Shown here one piece after another: positions 43,087 through 52,813 of a stretch of DNA of 64,000 bases (the stretch's first letter is position 1; each line of letters begins with the position of its first letter). Position numbers and translations under genes: made by a program. This stretch comes from Chloroflexota bacterium (GTDB lineage: Bacteria; Chloroflexota; Dehalococcoidia; Lucifugimonadales; Lucifugimonadaceae). The stretch is from assembly GCA_018650845.1 (NCBI GenBank), contig JABIFF010000016.1, forward strand, positions 124,001 to 188,000, in the 5' to 3' direction. The notes beneath the pieces were generated by a model that saw nothing but the letters and a program-made list of their open reading frames with translations, had not been told where the DNA came from and made no database searches.

Positions 43087-44232
43087 TTACAGTTCGCCGA
43101 TGATCGCTCGGGATATGACGAGTCGCTGAATTTCTGAAGTGCCTTCGTAGATTTCCGTGACTCGCTGGTCGCGGTAGATTCGCTCGACAGCTGAAGGCTT
43201 GAAGTAGCCGACTCCGCCGTGGATTTGGAGCGCGCTGCTTGCGATTTTGCCTGCAGCTTCTGATGCGTAGAGTTTTGCCATCGCTGATTCTGTTCCGTGA
43301 GGCATGCCCTCGTCATAGAGAGCGGCGGCGCGGTAGGTGAGCAGGCGGGCGGCATCGAGCTCGACAGCCATATCGGCCATCATGAATTGAATAGCCTGAC
43401 GGGTTGCGATTGGCTTGCCGAAAGTCACTCGCTGCTTCGAATACGATACTGCTGCATCGAGTGCGCCTTTGGCGAGTCCGAGGCATTGAGCAGCGATCAT
43501 TATTCTGCTTGAGTCGAGGATTTTCAGAGCGAGCTTGTAGCCTTCGCCTTCTTCACCGAGTCTGTTTTCGACAGGGATTCGGCAGTTGTCGAATACGAGT
43601 TCCGCCGTTGCGCAACCCTTCATTCCCATCTTGCCGTGCTGCGGATTTATGGTGAACCCGGGTGTGCCTTTTTCGACAACGACAGCGGTTACGCCTTTGT
43701 GACCTGCCGACTTATCGTGATTCGTGAAAACTGAGAACACATCGGCTACAGCACCGTTTGTGCAGAACAGTTTTGAACCGTTTAGAACGTACTCATCGCC
43801 GTCTCGGGTTAGCGACGTTTCCAGTGCTAACGCGTCGGATCCGGTGCCGGGTTCGGTGAGGGCAAATGCGGCGATCTTCTCGCCGGATGCGAGCGACGGT
43901 AGCCAGCGTTGGCGTTGTTTGTCGTTACCGCCGTGATGAATCGTTTGCGAGCCGAGCGAAACATGGGTGATCAGAACCGTGCTGGTCGATCCGCAAGCAG
44001 CCCCGACTTCTTCAAGCACCACCATGAAGTCCTTGTACTCGCCACCAGACCCCCCGAATTCTTCTGGAATGGTCATTCCTGTGAGGCCTAATTCTGCTAA
44101 GCCCCGGAATTGATCGATTGGGAACTCTTCTTTTTCGTCGACTTCATCTGCTCGGGGGGCGAGATTATCGGCTGCGAATTCCCGAACGGTGGTTGCCAAC
44201 ATTGTTTGCTGTTCGTTGTAGAACGGCTGCAT
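43087..44232 (-). CDS. Acyl-CoA dehydrogenase
   Basis: A 381-residue flavoprotein with the ACAD N-terminal helical domain, middle beta domain (AFALTEPGTGSDA) and C-terminal helical domain. The catalytic Glu is in QRVTEIYEGTSEIQ near the C-terminus. It oxidises an acyl-CoA to the enoyl-CoA and passes electrons to ETF. Chain-length or branch preference is not predictable. It may be transcribed with the enolase-family gene downstream. The gene is divergent from ruvC with a 230-base gap. Confidence 0.95.
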   Translation of the reverse strand: MQPFYNEQQTMLATTVREFAADNLAPRADEVDEKEEFPIDQFRGLAELGLTGMTIPEEFGGSGGEYKDFMVVLEEVGAACGSTSTVLITHVSLGSQTIHHGGNDKQRQRWLPSLASGEKIAAFALTEPGTGSDALALETSLTRDGDEYVLNGSKLFCTNGAVADVFSVFTNHDKSAGHKGVTAVVVEKGTPGFTINPQHGKMGMKGCATAELVFDNCRIPVENRLGEEGEGYKLALKILDSSRIMIAAQCLGLAKGALDAAVSYSKQRVTFGKPIATRQAIQFMMADMAVELDAARLLTYRAAALYDEGMPHGTESAMAKLYASEAAGKIASSALQIHGGVGYFKPSAVERIYRDQRVTEIYEGTSEIQRLVISRAIIGEL

Positions 44233-44461
44233 CTTTGAGAGTCCTCGAATGGTGATAGGAACGTTGCTGCCAACAGGGTAGCGGCTGGCAGTTGAAATTT
44301 ATGAGGTAACGATACACGGCTGACGGTTTCTTTTTATCGTCGGGTGGCTATCGGGTTATCGCCATCTGCACTTCTTGATAGAAAGGGGGTAAGGGTAGAC
44401 TTTGCAACTGAATTCGCCCATGAAACGTGATGGGTGAACTCGTGATGAGATCGGAATTGTT

Positions 44462-44962
44462 TTGCGAATACTTGGTATTGATCCCGGGCTTACTAGCACC
44501 GGCTACGGAATAATCGACATTGTGGGTCGTGACTTCAAAGCTGTTGAAGGTGGGGTTGTTCGAACAAAATCGGATCAGCCGATGGCTGAGCGTTTGTATT
44601 CGATCTACTCAGTGATTCGCGATGTGATCGCAGAGTTTAAGCCTGATGAAGTAGCCGTTGAAGATCTTCACGCTAGATTCGCTAAGACTGCTCTGCTGTT
44701 GGGTCACGCTAGAGGTGTGGCTGTCATGGCGGCTGGTGAAGCCAAGTTGCCGGTGATCGACTATCAACCGACTCGTGCGAAGAATCTTGTTACTGGGTCG
44801 GGTAGAGCCGATAAAGAGCAGATGAAGCAGGCGATTGCGATGCATCTTGGTACGCCCGATGCGGCTAAGAACGAACACGTTGCGGACGCATTTTCGATTG
44901 CGATTGCACATGCGGTGATGATCGGTAGCTCGGCGGTCGCAGCAATCGACGCGGCGAAGTAG
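44462..44962 (+). CDS. ruvC: Crossover junction endodeoxyribonuclease RuvC
   Basis: A 166-residue RuvC. RILGIDPGLTSTGYGIID gives the first catalytic Asp7; a Glu lies in AVEDLHARF, and the C-terminal aspartates in KNEHVADAFSIAIAHA. It cuts Holliday junctions as a dimer. The start is TTG 44462, since the conserved ILGIDPG begins at residue 3. It is followed by ruvA after 12 bases and then ruvB, the standard order. Confidence 0.96.
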   Translation: MRILGIDPGLTSTGYGIIDIVGRDFKAVEGGVVRTKSDQPMAERLYSIYSVIRDVIAEFKPDEVAVEDLHARFAKTALLLGHARGVAVMAAGEAKLPVIDYQPTRAKNLVTGSGRADKEQMKQAIAMHLGTPDAAKNEHVADAFSIAIAHAVMIGSSAVAAIDAAK

Positions 44963-44974
44963 ACTCCATCAATC

Positions 44975-45622
44975 ATGATCAGTTACATCACAGGAAAAAT
45001 CCGAAGTCTTACTCGTGAACCGGGTCGGGCGATAATTATCGCTGGCGGAGTTGGCTATGAAATTAGCTTGCCGACGTACGTTTATCAATCACTGGCTAAC
45101 GACGGAATCCAAGAGGGTTCAGACGTTGAGTTGGAGATTTATTACCACGTGACAGATCGCCAGCCGAAGCCAATGTTGGTTGGTTTCAGGCATCCGAGTG
45201 AGAAGCAATTTTTCGAACAACTGATTCAGGTCGAAGGAATCGGACCGGCTAAGGCTGCTGCCGCGCTGGTGTTCCCCGTTTCGACTATTGCTTCGGCGAT
45301 TGAGAACGAGGATTTGGGATCGCTTCAACGGCTTCCTGGGATTGGAAGTCGTGCGGCTCAGAAAATCGTTGCGACGCTTCGTGGCAAGGTGGCGGCGACT
45401 GCTTTGTTGCAGGACGCAGGAATTTCTGAGCAGGGGCAGACGGTTGCACCGGCTTCGGACGCTCGATCAGAAGCTATTGAAGCTCTGATTACGTTGGGCT
45501 ATCGCCCGACCGAGGCGCAGGATAAAGTCGACGATGTAATTCGTCGGACGCCTGAAGCGGCTGACGATTTGCAGGATCTGATGCGAGAAGTATTCAAGGC
45601 ACAGGTTTCGACGCAGGATTAA
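44975..45622 (+). CDS. ruvA: Holliday junction helicase subunit RuvA
   Basis: A 215-residue protein. The OB domain, two HhH motifs (VEGIGPAKAAAAL and LPGIGSRAAQKI) and the C-terminal UBA-like domain III (EALITLGYRPTEAQDKV) are all visible. It binds the four-way junction and recruits RuvB. ATG 44975. It forms an operon with ruvC and ruvB. Confidence 0.96.
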   Translation: MISYITGKIRSLTREPGRAIIIAGGVGYEISLPTYVYQSLANDGIQEGSDVELEIYYHVTDRQPKPMLVGFRHPSEKQFFEQLIQVEGIGPAKAAAALVFPVSTIASAIENEDLGSLQRLPGIGSRAAQKIVATLRGKVAATALLQDAGISEQGQTVAPASDARSEAIEALITLGYRPTEAQDKVDDVIRRTPEAADDLQDLMREVFKAQVSTQD

Positions 45623-45672
45623 TTGTGGCGTTTCGAGCGTGTTCTTGAACAGGATTTCAACGGAGAAGATGA

Positions 45673-46800
45673 GTGGCTTCTGGGCCAGATGAAAACGGAC
45701 GCGAGCGGATTGTTCAGGCGAGCACTCCGGCGGATGACGCCGAGAAGCTAGCTGGCGATCAGGCGCTGGAAGAGCGTGCTCAGGAGGCGACTTCTCAGAC
45801 TGAAAACGCTACAGATACTTTTGCGAAAGATCTGCGCCCACGTCGTTTCCAGGAGTACGTGGGCCAACGGGCGGTAGTCGATAGCATCTCGATTGCGGTG
45901 CTGGCTGCTAAGAAGCGTGGCGATACTTTGGATCATGCTTTGTTTCATGGCCCTCCGGGGCTCGGCAAAACGACGATTTCTCAGATCATTGCTCGTGAGT
46001 TGGATTCTCAGCTGATTCACACTTCTGGTCCCGCTTTAGAAAGACCTGCCGACGTTGTTGGCTTATTGTCTAATCTCAAAGTAGGCGACGTTTTATTTAT
46101 CGACGAGATTCATCGTTTGTCGCACGCTGTTGAAGAGTATTTGTATTCAGCGATGGAAGACTTTCGAGTCGACTTCATGACAGGTTCGGGTGCGTTTGCG
46201 AAGAGCATTAATTTGCCTTTGCAGCCGTTTACGCTGATCGGATCGACTACTCGAGCTGGGATGCTCAGTGCGCCACTTCGTGAGCGTTTTGGACTTGCCT
46301 ATCATCTTGATTTTTATTCGACTGGAGAGTTGGCGCAGGTCGTGACTAGGTCGGCTGGAATTCTCGAAGTAGATATCGATGCCGATGGTGCTTTGGAGAT
46401 TGCTCGGCGTTCACGTGGCACACCACGAATTTCGAACCGGTTGCTAAGGCGTGTTCGCGACTTTGCTGAGGTGCGCGAGGTTGGCACGATCGATAAGACT
46501 GTTGCTTCCGAGGCACTTGAAATTGAGGGTGTTGACTCGCTCGGGTTAGATCGACTTGATCGTTTGTATTTGACGACGTTGTCGAAGAACTATCAGGGTG
46601 GTCCAGCCGGAATTCAGGCATTGGCGGCGACGATCAACGAGGATCAGCAGACGCTGGAAGATGTTGTAGAACCGTTCTTGCTGAAGATCGGCTTCATCGT
46701 GCGAACGCCGCAGGGTAGGCGAACTACTCCTGAAGGGTTTGAGCACATCGGCTTGCCGCCGCGTCTGGATGGCCCGACAGGGCAGGGCACGCTGCTTTAG
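45673..46800 (+). CDS. ruvB: Holliday junction helicase subunit RuvB
   Basis: A 375-residue AAA+ ATPase. Walker A HGPPGLGKTT (residues 92-101), Walker B FIDEIHRL near 137 and the arginine-finger region are typical. The C-terminal winged helix ends PQGRRTTPEGFEHIGL. A polar 50-residue N-terminal extension precedes the core. It drives branch migration with RuvA. The start is GTG 45673 after GGAGAAG. Confidence 0.97.
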   Translation: MASGPDENGRERIVQASTPADDAEKLAGDQALEERAQEATSQTENATDTFAKDLRPRRFQEYVGQRAVVDSISIAVLAAKKRGDTLDHALFHGPPGLGKTTISQIIARELDSQLIHTSGPALERPADVVGLLSNLKVGDVLFIDEIHRLSHAVEEYLYSAMEDFRVDFMTGSGAFAKSINLPLQPFTLIGSTTRAGMLSAPLRERFGLAYHLDFYSTGELAQVVTRSAGILEVDIDADGALEIARRSRGTPRISNRLLRRVRDFAEVREVGTIDKTVASEALEIEGVDSLGLDRLDRLYLTTLSKNYQGGPAGIQALAATINEDQQTLEDVVEPFLLKIGFIVRTPQGRRTTPEGFEHIGLPPRLDGPTGQGTLL

Positions 46801-46867
46801 AGCATCTCATCTCTTCCCAACGAGCCTTCACGCCGTACGGTGTCACCGTCGCACTCCCCGCACCACC

Positions 46868-46908
46868 GAAGGTCCCTCCGCTCCGCTTCGCTGCGGTCGG
46901 GACTTCGG
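46868..46908. repeat. Dispersed repeat, TCCCTCCG type
   Basis: GGTCCCTCCGCTCCGCTTCG followed by CTGCGGTCGGGACTTCGG forms a hairpin. It belongs to the ATCCCTCG-type family seen at 39609 and 57625, and may also help end ruvB and ABC transcripts, which converge here. Confidence 0.55.
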
Positions 46909-46958
46909 AATTGGCGATTGGCTGGTTGTTGACTACAGCTCGATCCGACGATCGAACT

Positions 46959-48851
46959 CTAAGTAGAAGTACCGTCGGCTGCTTGAGTTGCCTGGGCGAT
47001 TAGCTCGTCTGGAATGTCATCGAAGGATGCGTAGTTCATCGAGTAGAGGCGTGAGTACAGTCCGCCGAGTTTCATCAACTCGTCGTGGTTACCCTGTTCG
47101 ATGATTTCGCCGTCCTGAAGAACGATGATCCTATCGGCACCCCGAATCGTTGCGAGTCGGTGCGCGATGACCATTCCCGTGCGACCTTCCATAAGACGTG
47201 CCAACGCCTGTTGGATCAGCATTTCTGTGTACGAGTCGATGCTGGCAGTTGCTTCGTCGAGCACAAGAATCTTGGCATCTGCCACGATGGCTCGTGCGAA
47301 CGAGAGTAGCTGTCGCTGTCCTAGTGAAAGGTTTCCACCGCGCTGTTCAAGCTCGGTTTCATAGCCCTCAGGCAGCTTCATGATGAACTCGTGCGCACCT
47401 ACTGCCTGAGCAGCGGCAACAACGTCTTCACGAGTTGCGTCTTCCTTGTTGTAGATGATGTTTTCAAAAATAGTTCCCGAGAATAGGAACGGTTCTTGAA
47501 GCACCATCGAAACGTGCTTACCGAGCGAATCTTGCGTTACGTCTCTGACATCGTGTCCGCCGACTTTCACTGAGCCTTCCCAGATGTCGTAGAAGCGGTG
47601 AACGAGAGCGGTTGTGGAGGTCTTTCCAGAACCGGTTGGACCAACAAGGGCGACAGTTTCGCCAGGCTTCACTTCGAAGTTTATGTTCTTGAGAATCGGC
47701 TGGTTTGGTAGGTAGCCGAACGTGACATCTTCGAACGAGATCGATCCGTCGATTTCTTCTGGATCGATAGCGTCGGGCTTGTCTTTGATATCGACAGGTA
47801 CGTCGATTACTTCGAAGATTCGTTCTCCAGATGCCATAGCTCGTTGCAGCACGTTGTAGTGCATTGTGAGCGCTCGGATAGGGTCGAAGAATCGCTGTAC
47901 GAATAGTACGAATGCGACCATTACTCCGACTTCGATTGTTCCACCGAGTACGAAGAATCCACCGACGATGACGATGATTGCCATCGCTGCGCCAGTGAGT
48001 GTGTCGACGATTGGCAGCATCATCACACCAAATTTTGATGCACGGTTTGCTGCGTTTAGGTTGTCGGTGGCTCGGATGTCGAATAGATCGAGGTTCACGT
48101 ATTCGCGTGATAGGCCTTGAACGGCTCTGATGCCGTTGATGTTTTCGGCGAGAGCTCCACTGACGATCGACGATGTAACTCTAGCTCGAAGGAACGAGCG
48201 GCGAGCGTACGGTAGCCAGATTATTCGGATGATGAACAGCGTTGGAAGAACGGCGAGGGTCATTAGCCCAAGTCGCCAGTCTAGCCAGACCATTGCTCCG
48301 ATAATTCCCACGAGTAGAACTAGGTCTCCGATTGCGAAGACTGCTGTCTGAAGGAATTCCTGAAGTGCGGCAACGTCTCCCTGTAGGCGAGACATTAATT
48401 TTCCGATTTCAGTCTTGTCCATGAACGACAGCGAGACTCGCTGGAGATGTTCGTACATCGCACGGCGCATATCGATCAGAATTCGTTCAGCGACTCGTCC
48501 AACGATTAATTCTTGTAGGTAGTTCGAGACGAAATTGAACCCGACGGCAACCAAAAAGATGATCACCATTCCGGTTAGTTTAGATTTGTCTTCAAAGCCC
48601 TCTTTTAGCGCATCGTCATAAACATCTTTGACGACAAGCGGGATAGCGATCGAAGATATGGTGAAGACCAGAACTGCTGAAATTGCGACCCAGAGCAGCA
48701 TTTTGTAAGCGGCTACGTATTTGATAAATCGGCCGACTACTTGGCCGTTAAATGCTTCACCGAATACTTCTTCATCGAGGGTCGGTCCGAGACGAATCGA
48801 AGCCTTTGGTGGAATTTCGTGACTACGTTCGTGTGTGTCTCTGGTTGCCAT
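46959..48851 (-). CDS. ABC exporter half, type IV fold, canonical ATPase site
   Basis: A 630-residue TM-NBD half transporter: a polar 35-residue N-terminus, six TMs, then the ATPase. Walker A GPTGSGKT is near 404, the signature reads LSLGQ (not LSGGQ), Walker B ILVLDEATASID has the catalytic Glu, and the H-loop IAHR is kept. Its partner, encoded upstream with a 1-base overlap (TAATG), carries the complementary changes, so this is a heterodimeric exporter like TM287/288 or YheH/YheI. The exported substance is unknown. Confidence 0.93.
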   Translation of the reverse strand: MATRDTHERSHEIPPKASIRLGPTLDEEVFGEAFNGQVVGRFIKYVAAYKMLLWVAISAVLVFTISSIAIPLVVKDVYDDALKEGFEDKSKLTGMVIIFLVAVGFNFVSNYLQELIVGRVAERILIDMRRAMYEHLQRVSLSFMDKTEIGKLMSRLQGDVAALQEFLQTAVFAIGDLVLLVGIIGAMVWLDWRLGLMTLAVLPTLFIIRIIWLPYARRSFLRARVTSSIVSGALAENINGIRAVQGLSREYVNLDLFDIRATDNLNAANRASKFGVMMLPIVDTLTGAAMAIIVIVGGFFVLGGTIEVGVMVAFVLFVQRFFDPIRALTMHYNVLQRAMASGERIFEVIDVPVDIKDKPDAIDPEEIDGSISFEDVTFGYLPNQPILKNINFEVKPGETVALVGPTGSGKTSTTALVHRFYDIWEGSVKVGGHDVRDVTQDSLGKHVSMVLQEPFLFSGTIFENIIYNKEDATREDVVAAAQAVGAHEFIMKLPEGYETELEQRGGNLSLGQRQLLSFARAIVADAKILVLDEATASIDSYTEMLIQQALARLMEGRTGMVIAHRLATIRGADRIIVLQDGEIIEQGNHDELMKLGGLYSRLYSMNYASFDDIPDELIAQATQAADGTST

Positions 48852-50683
48852 TACGAAGCGCTCCCTTCGTCTTGGCTATTTCGACTATCTTCGTTGGGTC
48901 GAATCTGTAGTTCGTAGAGATCGTTGTAGTGGCCGCCTTGTGCGAGTAGCTCTTCGTGAGTTCCTCGTTCAACGATTTTTCCTGCTTCAATGAACAGGAT
49001 TTCATCGGCATGCATCAACGAGCTGAGTCGGTGAGAAATGATGATTGTTCCACGGTCTTTAGTGAGATCGGTAAGAGCGGCACGAATTCGCTGTTCGGTT
49101 GCTGCGTCGATAGCTGCGGTCGAGTCGTCAAAGACGATCAATTGTGGCTTGAGCAGGATGGATCGGGCGATCGATAGTCGCTGGCGTTGTCCACCGGATA
49201 GCGAAACACCGCGTTCTCCGACCATCGTGTCGTATCCACCGGGGAGACGTTCGATGTAGTCACCGAGCTGAGCGTATTTCGATGCAAGTTCAACTCGGTC
49301 ATCTGGCGCCCACGGGTCACCATAGGCAACGTTGTGTTCAACAGATGCTGTGAACAGGAACGTGTCCTGTTCAACTACTCCGACTGCTTTACGTAGCGAG
49401 TCGAGTGTTACGTCTCGTAGGTCTTGGCCATCGATAGTGATGTGGCCTTCGATTGGATCGTAGAACCTTGGTACAAGGTGGGCGATAGTAGATTTTCCGC
49501 TGCCGGGAGGGCCAACGATTCCGACGGTGTGGCCGGGTTCTGCCTTGAACGAAACTCCGTTAAGGGTGTGCTCGCCTTCGTAGCCGAAACTTACATTGTG
49601 AAATTCGAGAGTGCCTTGAGTGATTTCAAGCGGTTGTGCGTCGGGCTTATCTTGAATTGCGGGATCGATATCAAGAACTGCGAATAGTCGACCACCGGTT
49701 GCTGATCCCCGGGCGTAACCGTTGATCATCATTCCGATTTGTCGAACTGGCTGAAGCAAGATACTCATGAAGGCGAGGAACTGTGTGAGTTCACCAGCTG
49801 AAAGTTCACCTTCGATTACTTTGAGTCCGCCGACCCAGAGCACCGCGGCCATTGAAAGCATGAAAGCAACGCCCATGAGAGAGATGCTCGAAGCTCGAAT
49901 TCCAACTTGAACGTTGGCAAGAGCTAATGTTTCGTTGGAAGCTTCGTCGAACTTATCCATCTCATGTTTTTGAGATGCAAATGCACGAACAACTCGGATA
50001 CCTCCGAGGTTTTCGTCCATGACCTTAGTAAGGGCAGATAGGCGTTCTTGTAGGTCATACCAATTGGAACGCAGTTTGAGTCGAGCGGCTGTTGCGCGCC
50101 ATGCCACAAATGGAACGAAGCTGAGGCTGATTAGCCCAAGAACAAGATCTTCGCTCAGCATCAGATACATACCAGTGCCGATGAGTACGACTAAGAAGAC
50201 AGTTCTCAGAAGGGCTGTCTGGACGAACATCCTGACACCTTCGACATCGACGATTCCGCGTGTGATGAGGTCGCCGGTGTGTACGCCCGCGTGGTAGCTG
50301 AACGAAAGTCGTTGCAGCTTTTCGTAGTAGAGCATTCGGAGTTGGTACCCGATGTTCTGACCAATCGATTCACCCATGTAGTTCTGGACCATGGCTGCGA
50401 GTCCGCGACCTACAGATGAAATGAATAGCAATATTGCGATGGCTATAAGGGCAGATTTAGCGGGGTTGTCGCTACCGCCAAAAATATCGGTTGTTGAATC
50501 GACAGCCGATGCGGCCATGGTGTTTGCGATTACAAAACTTCCATCATCGAGTCCGTTCGCAGCATCAACTGCGCTGCCGATGAGGATTGGGAGGGCCAAT
50601 TGGAATCCGGACGCCAAGAAAATAGCGATGAGCCCGAATACGAGTCGCCATCTGTATTGAAGCGACATGCGCGTTATGCGCAT
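48851..50683 (-). CDS. ABC exporter half, degenerate Walker B
   Basis: A 610-residue TM-NBD half transporter. Walker A GPPGSGKST is near 395 and the signature is a canonical LSGGQ. Walker B reads LIVFDDSTAAID: the catalytic Glu is replaced by Asp, which marks the non-hydrolysing site of asymmetric ABC exporters. The H-loop ISHR is present. It is the first of the two-gene operon. Its C-terminal tail NEDSRNSQDEGSAS is polar. The divergent GNAT gene lies 280 bases away. Confidence 0.93.
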   Translation of the reverse strand: MRITRMSLQYRWRLVFGLIAIFLASGFQLALPILIGSAVDAANGLDDGSFVIANTMAASAVDSTTDIFGGSDNPAKSALIAIAILLFISSVGRGLAAMVQNYMGESIGQNIGYQLRMLYYEKLQRLSFSYHAGVHTGDLITRGIVDVEGVRMFVQTALLRTVFLVVLIGTGMYLMLSEDLVLGLISLSFVPFVAWRATAARLKLRSNWYDLQERLSALTKVMDENLGGIRVVRAFASQKHEMDKFDEASNETLALANVQVGIRASSISLMGVAFMLSMAAVLWVGGLKVIEGELSAGELTQFLAFMSILLQPVRQIGMMINGYARGSATGGRLFAVLDIDPAIQDKPDAQPLEITQGTLEFHNVSFGYEGEHTLNGVSFKAEPGHTVGIVGPPGSGKSTIAHLVPRFYDPIEGHITIDGQDLRDVTLDSLRKAVGVVEQDTFLFTASVEHNVAYGDPWAPDDRVELASKYAQLGDYIERLPGGYDTMVGERGVSLSGGQRQRLSIARSILLKPQLIVFDDSTAAIDAATEQRIRAALTDLTKDRGTIIISHRLSSLMHADEILFIEAGKIVERGTHEELLAQGGHYNDLYELQIRPNEDSRNSQDEGSAS

Positions 50684-50967
50684 GAAGACTCCTACAGAAC
50701 TTGCACCTTCGACAGGTCGTGATGACGTGCCTGCGGCTTTTCCTACTGGTGTAGTTTGGCTGGTAGCCGTGACGATTCCTCCATGTTTAATACATCAGCA
50801 TGTAAGCATCGCGCAGGTTCGTGGCTTGTGCGTATGAATTACGTCACGGGTTTTTGTGAGTGTTTACCGAATAAAGAATCACGGTAAACTCGTCGAAGCT
50901 GTAACTGCTTGGGTAAGTGGTTACGGGCTATGCTCTGTACGAACGAATACGCGATCGTTTTATATCT

Positions 50968-51903
50968 ATGACTCTTTCCGATCCAAATAACATACTTGCT
51001 GGCGCTTTCGCCGACCTTGATTCAGGAAATCTGAAATCAAGCCCGGATGAAGTTTCGGAGTCGAAAAGCGAGGTTCGTAACGAGTTTTCAGTGCGTCGGG
51101 CTTCGCTCGATGATTCGCTAATGCTTGAGAGCATTGAGCGGGAAGCATTTCCGGGTATGACACCGGTGACGCGCATTGAAAGAGATCTAACTCGACAGAA
51201 CGGTCTTTATCTTGCCGCTATTCGGGGTTGGCACCTTGAGGAGCAGGAGCTTGGGCCTCGATTTGCTATCGCTACTAAGGCCGAAAAGGAAGACGAGAGC
51301 TTCACGGCGCGTATGAGGCGAAACGTCGATAGGTATGTGCTCGATCGAGTTAGCCGCCCAAAACTTTCAGCCGATTACATTGCCGGATTTGTGGGTTTGT
51401 GGTTTGTGCTGGATGAGGCGCACATCGTGATAATCGGGCTGCGGGAATCGGATCGTCGCAAAGGGATTGGTGAGCAGCTTCTTATAAGTGCTCTGGAGCA
51501 ATCGATTGAAAATGATTCGCGGGTAATGACTCTCGAGGTTCGCGAATCGAACGCGGCTGCGATCGAGCTGTACCGTAAGTACGGATTTCAGAACGTTGGC
51601 CTACGCCGTAGGTACTATTCGGACAACGGCGAAAACGCTGTGATTATGACTACGCCACCGATTCAAAGCGACGATTATCAGAAGATGTTCACCGGGTTGA
51701 TCGAACAGCATGCTGATAAGTGGGGTTGGGTTTCTCGCCCGGGGTTTGCTGCGCCTGAGGGCTGGGTAGAGGAAGTGCCTGAAGAGCCAGAGACTCCGAC
51801 TGAAGACGGTGGTGATGCTGTCGAGGACGAGGTGAAATCGGCGGTCGACACGGATGTCGATACTGGCACCGATTCAGCAGATGAAGACGAGACGGAAGAT
51901 TAG
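50968..51903 (+). CDS. GNAT acetyltransferase with RimI-like C-terminal half
   Basis: ATG 50968 gives about 311 residues; a GTG at 50917 would add 17. The acetyl-CoA core RKGIGEQLL and the segment EVRESNAAAIELYRKYGF then LRRRYYSDNGENAVIM are the hallmarks of RimI-type N-alpha-acetyltransferases. Unlike normal RimI (about 150 residues), there is a 60-residue insert before the core and an acidic tail of about 45 residues (GTDSADEDETED). It may acetylate a ribosomal or other protein terminus. tsaB/tsaD, the usual RimI neighbours, are not here. Confidence 0.8.
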   Translation: MTLSDPNNILAGAFADLDSGNLKSSPDEVSESKSEVRNEFSVRRASLDDSLMLESIEREAFPGMTPVTRIERDLTRQNGLYLAAIRGWHLEEQELGPRFAIATKAEKEDESFTARMRRNVDRYVLDRVSRPKLSADYIAGFVGLWFVLDEAHIVIIGLRESDRRKGIGEQLLISALEQSIENDSRVMTLEVRESNAAAIELYRKYGFQNVGLRRRYYSDNGENAVIMTTPPIQSDDYQKMFTGLIEQHADKWGWVSRPGFAAPEGWVEEVPEEPETPTEDGGDAVEDEVKSAVDTDVDTGTDSADEDETED

Positions 51904-52718
51904 GCTCCGCTAACGGCGATGATGTAGACCAGTAGCAGTCCTGCAACGGCGATTGTGAGCTTTACAGCCCAAGACGTCCACTGCTTTTGAAATGCTTGGA
52001 AGTGCTCAACAGATCGCCATTTCTTCCCACGCCACGCTAGTTCGTTTCCTTTGGCTCCGAGGTAAAGGCTGGCGGTAATCATTACTACCAGCTGAATTGT
52101 TGGAGGCAGGAATGCCGCTCCGAACAATATTGCGGTGTACGGCACGCCAGAAAAAATGCCCCAGATCGCTGGCATGAGGAATGCTGCCCAATTCCACTTC
52201 TTAACGCCGTCGGGTATCTCACCGTCTCGTATGCCAGAGGTGTTATCGGTCGCATCGTCGGCTGAACCGAACGGATTTTGCTGGGAGATATCTAAATCGT
52301 GCTGCTGGCTTGCATCTTGATTTTTGACAGGGCCGCGTAGGTCAGCCGGTTCGTCGCTGGGACGATTTAATGGCGGCCTGTTGGCTGGGTTACCTGTTGG
52401 ATTTAGATCAGGCCGGTATGTGCGTGGTCCAGCAGCTGACGGAATAGTGACTTCCGGTTGTGCTTGTGGTTGTGGGGTGATGCGCACTGCGTTGTGCATT
52501 TCCGATCCACAAACCCAGCAATAGGCAGCCCGGGTATTGTTCGCATTGCCACACTTTGGGCAGGAATTTAGTCCAAGCGGCGATACTGAATCTGTGTGGA
52601 CTTCCACAAGTCGTTCGCCGCACCGGGTGCACGCGTAGCCGGTTTTATCGTTTTCGGTGCCGCAATGTGCACAGAAGTGATGATCGCCAGCGGTAGTTTG
52701 TTCGGTAGTTTCTGCCAT
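51900..52718 (-). CDS. Double zinc-ribbon membrane protein
   Basis: A 272-residue protein. Two zinc ribbons lie at Cys16/19/30/33 and Cys53/56/67/70. A long Pro/Asn/Gln-rich linker (about 75-160) leads to a membrane domain with three or four hydrophobic segments starting WNWAAFLMPAIWG, like DUF2628-type proteins. The ribbons should face the cytoplasm; function is unknown. Its stop overlaps the convergent GNAT stop by 4 bases. Confidence 0.75.
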   Translation of the reverse strand: MAETTEQTTAGDHHFCAHCGTENDKTGYACTRCGERLVEVHTDSVSPLGLNSCPKCGNANNTRAAYCWVCGSEMHNAVRITPQPQAQPEVTIPSAAGPRTYRPDLNPTGNPANRPPLNRPSDEPADLRGPVKNQDASQQHDLDISQQNPFGSADDATDNTSGIRDGEIPDGVKKWNWAAFLMPAIWGIFSGVPYTAILFGAAFLPPTIQLVVMITASLYLGAKGNELAWRGKKWRSVEHFQAFQKQWTSWAVKLTIAVAGLLLVYIIAVSGA

Positions 52719-52813
52719 ACAGCTTTGATTTTAGAGGTGTTATCGAGCGGTGTCGCTACCGAACCTAGTTGGCACGTGCGTTCTGTGCAGAATTGTGTTG
52801 ATCGTTACTCGAA

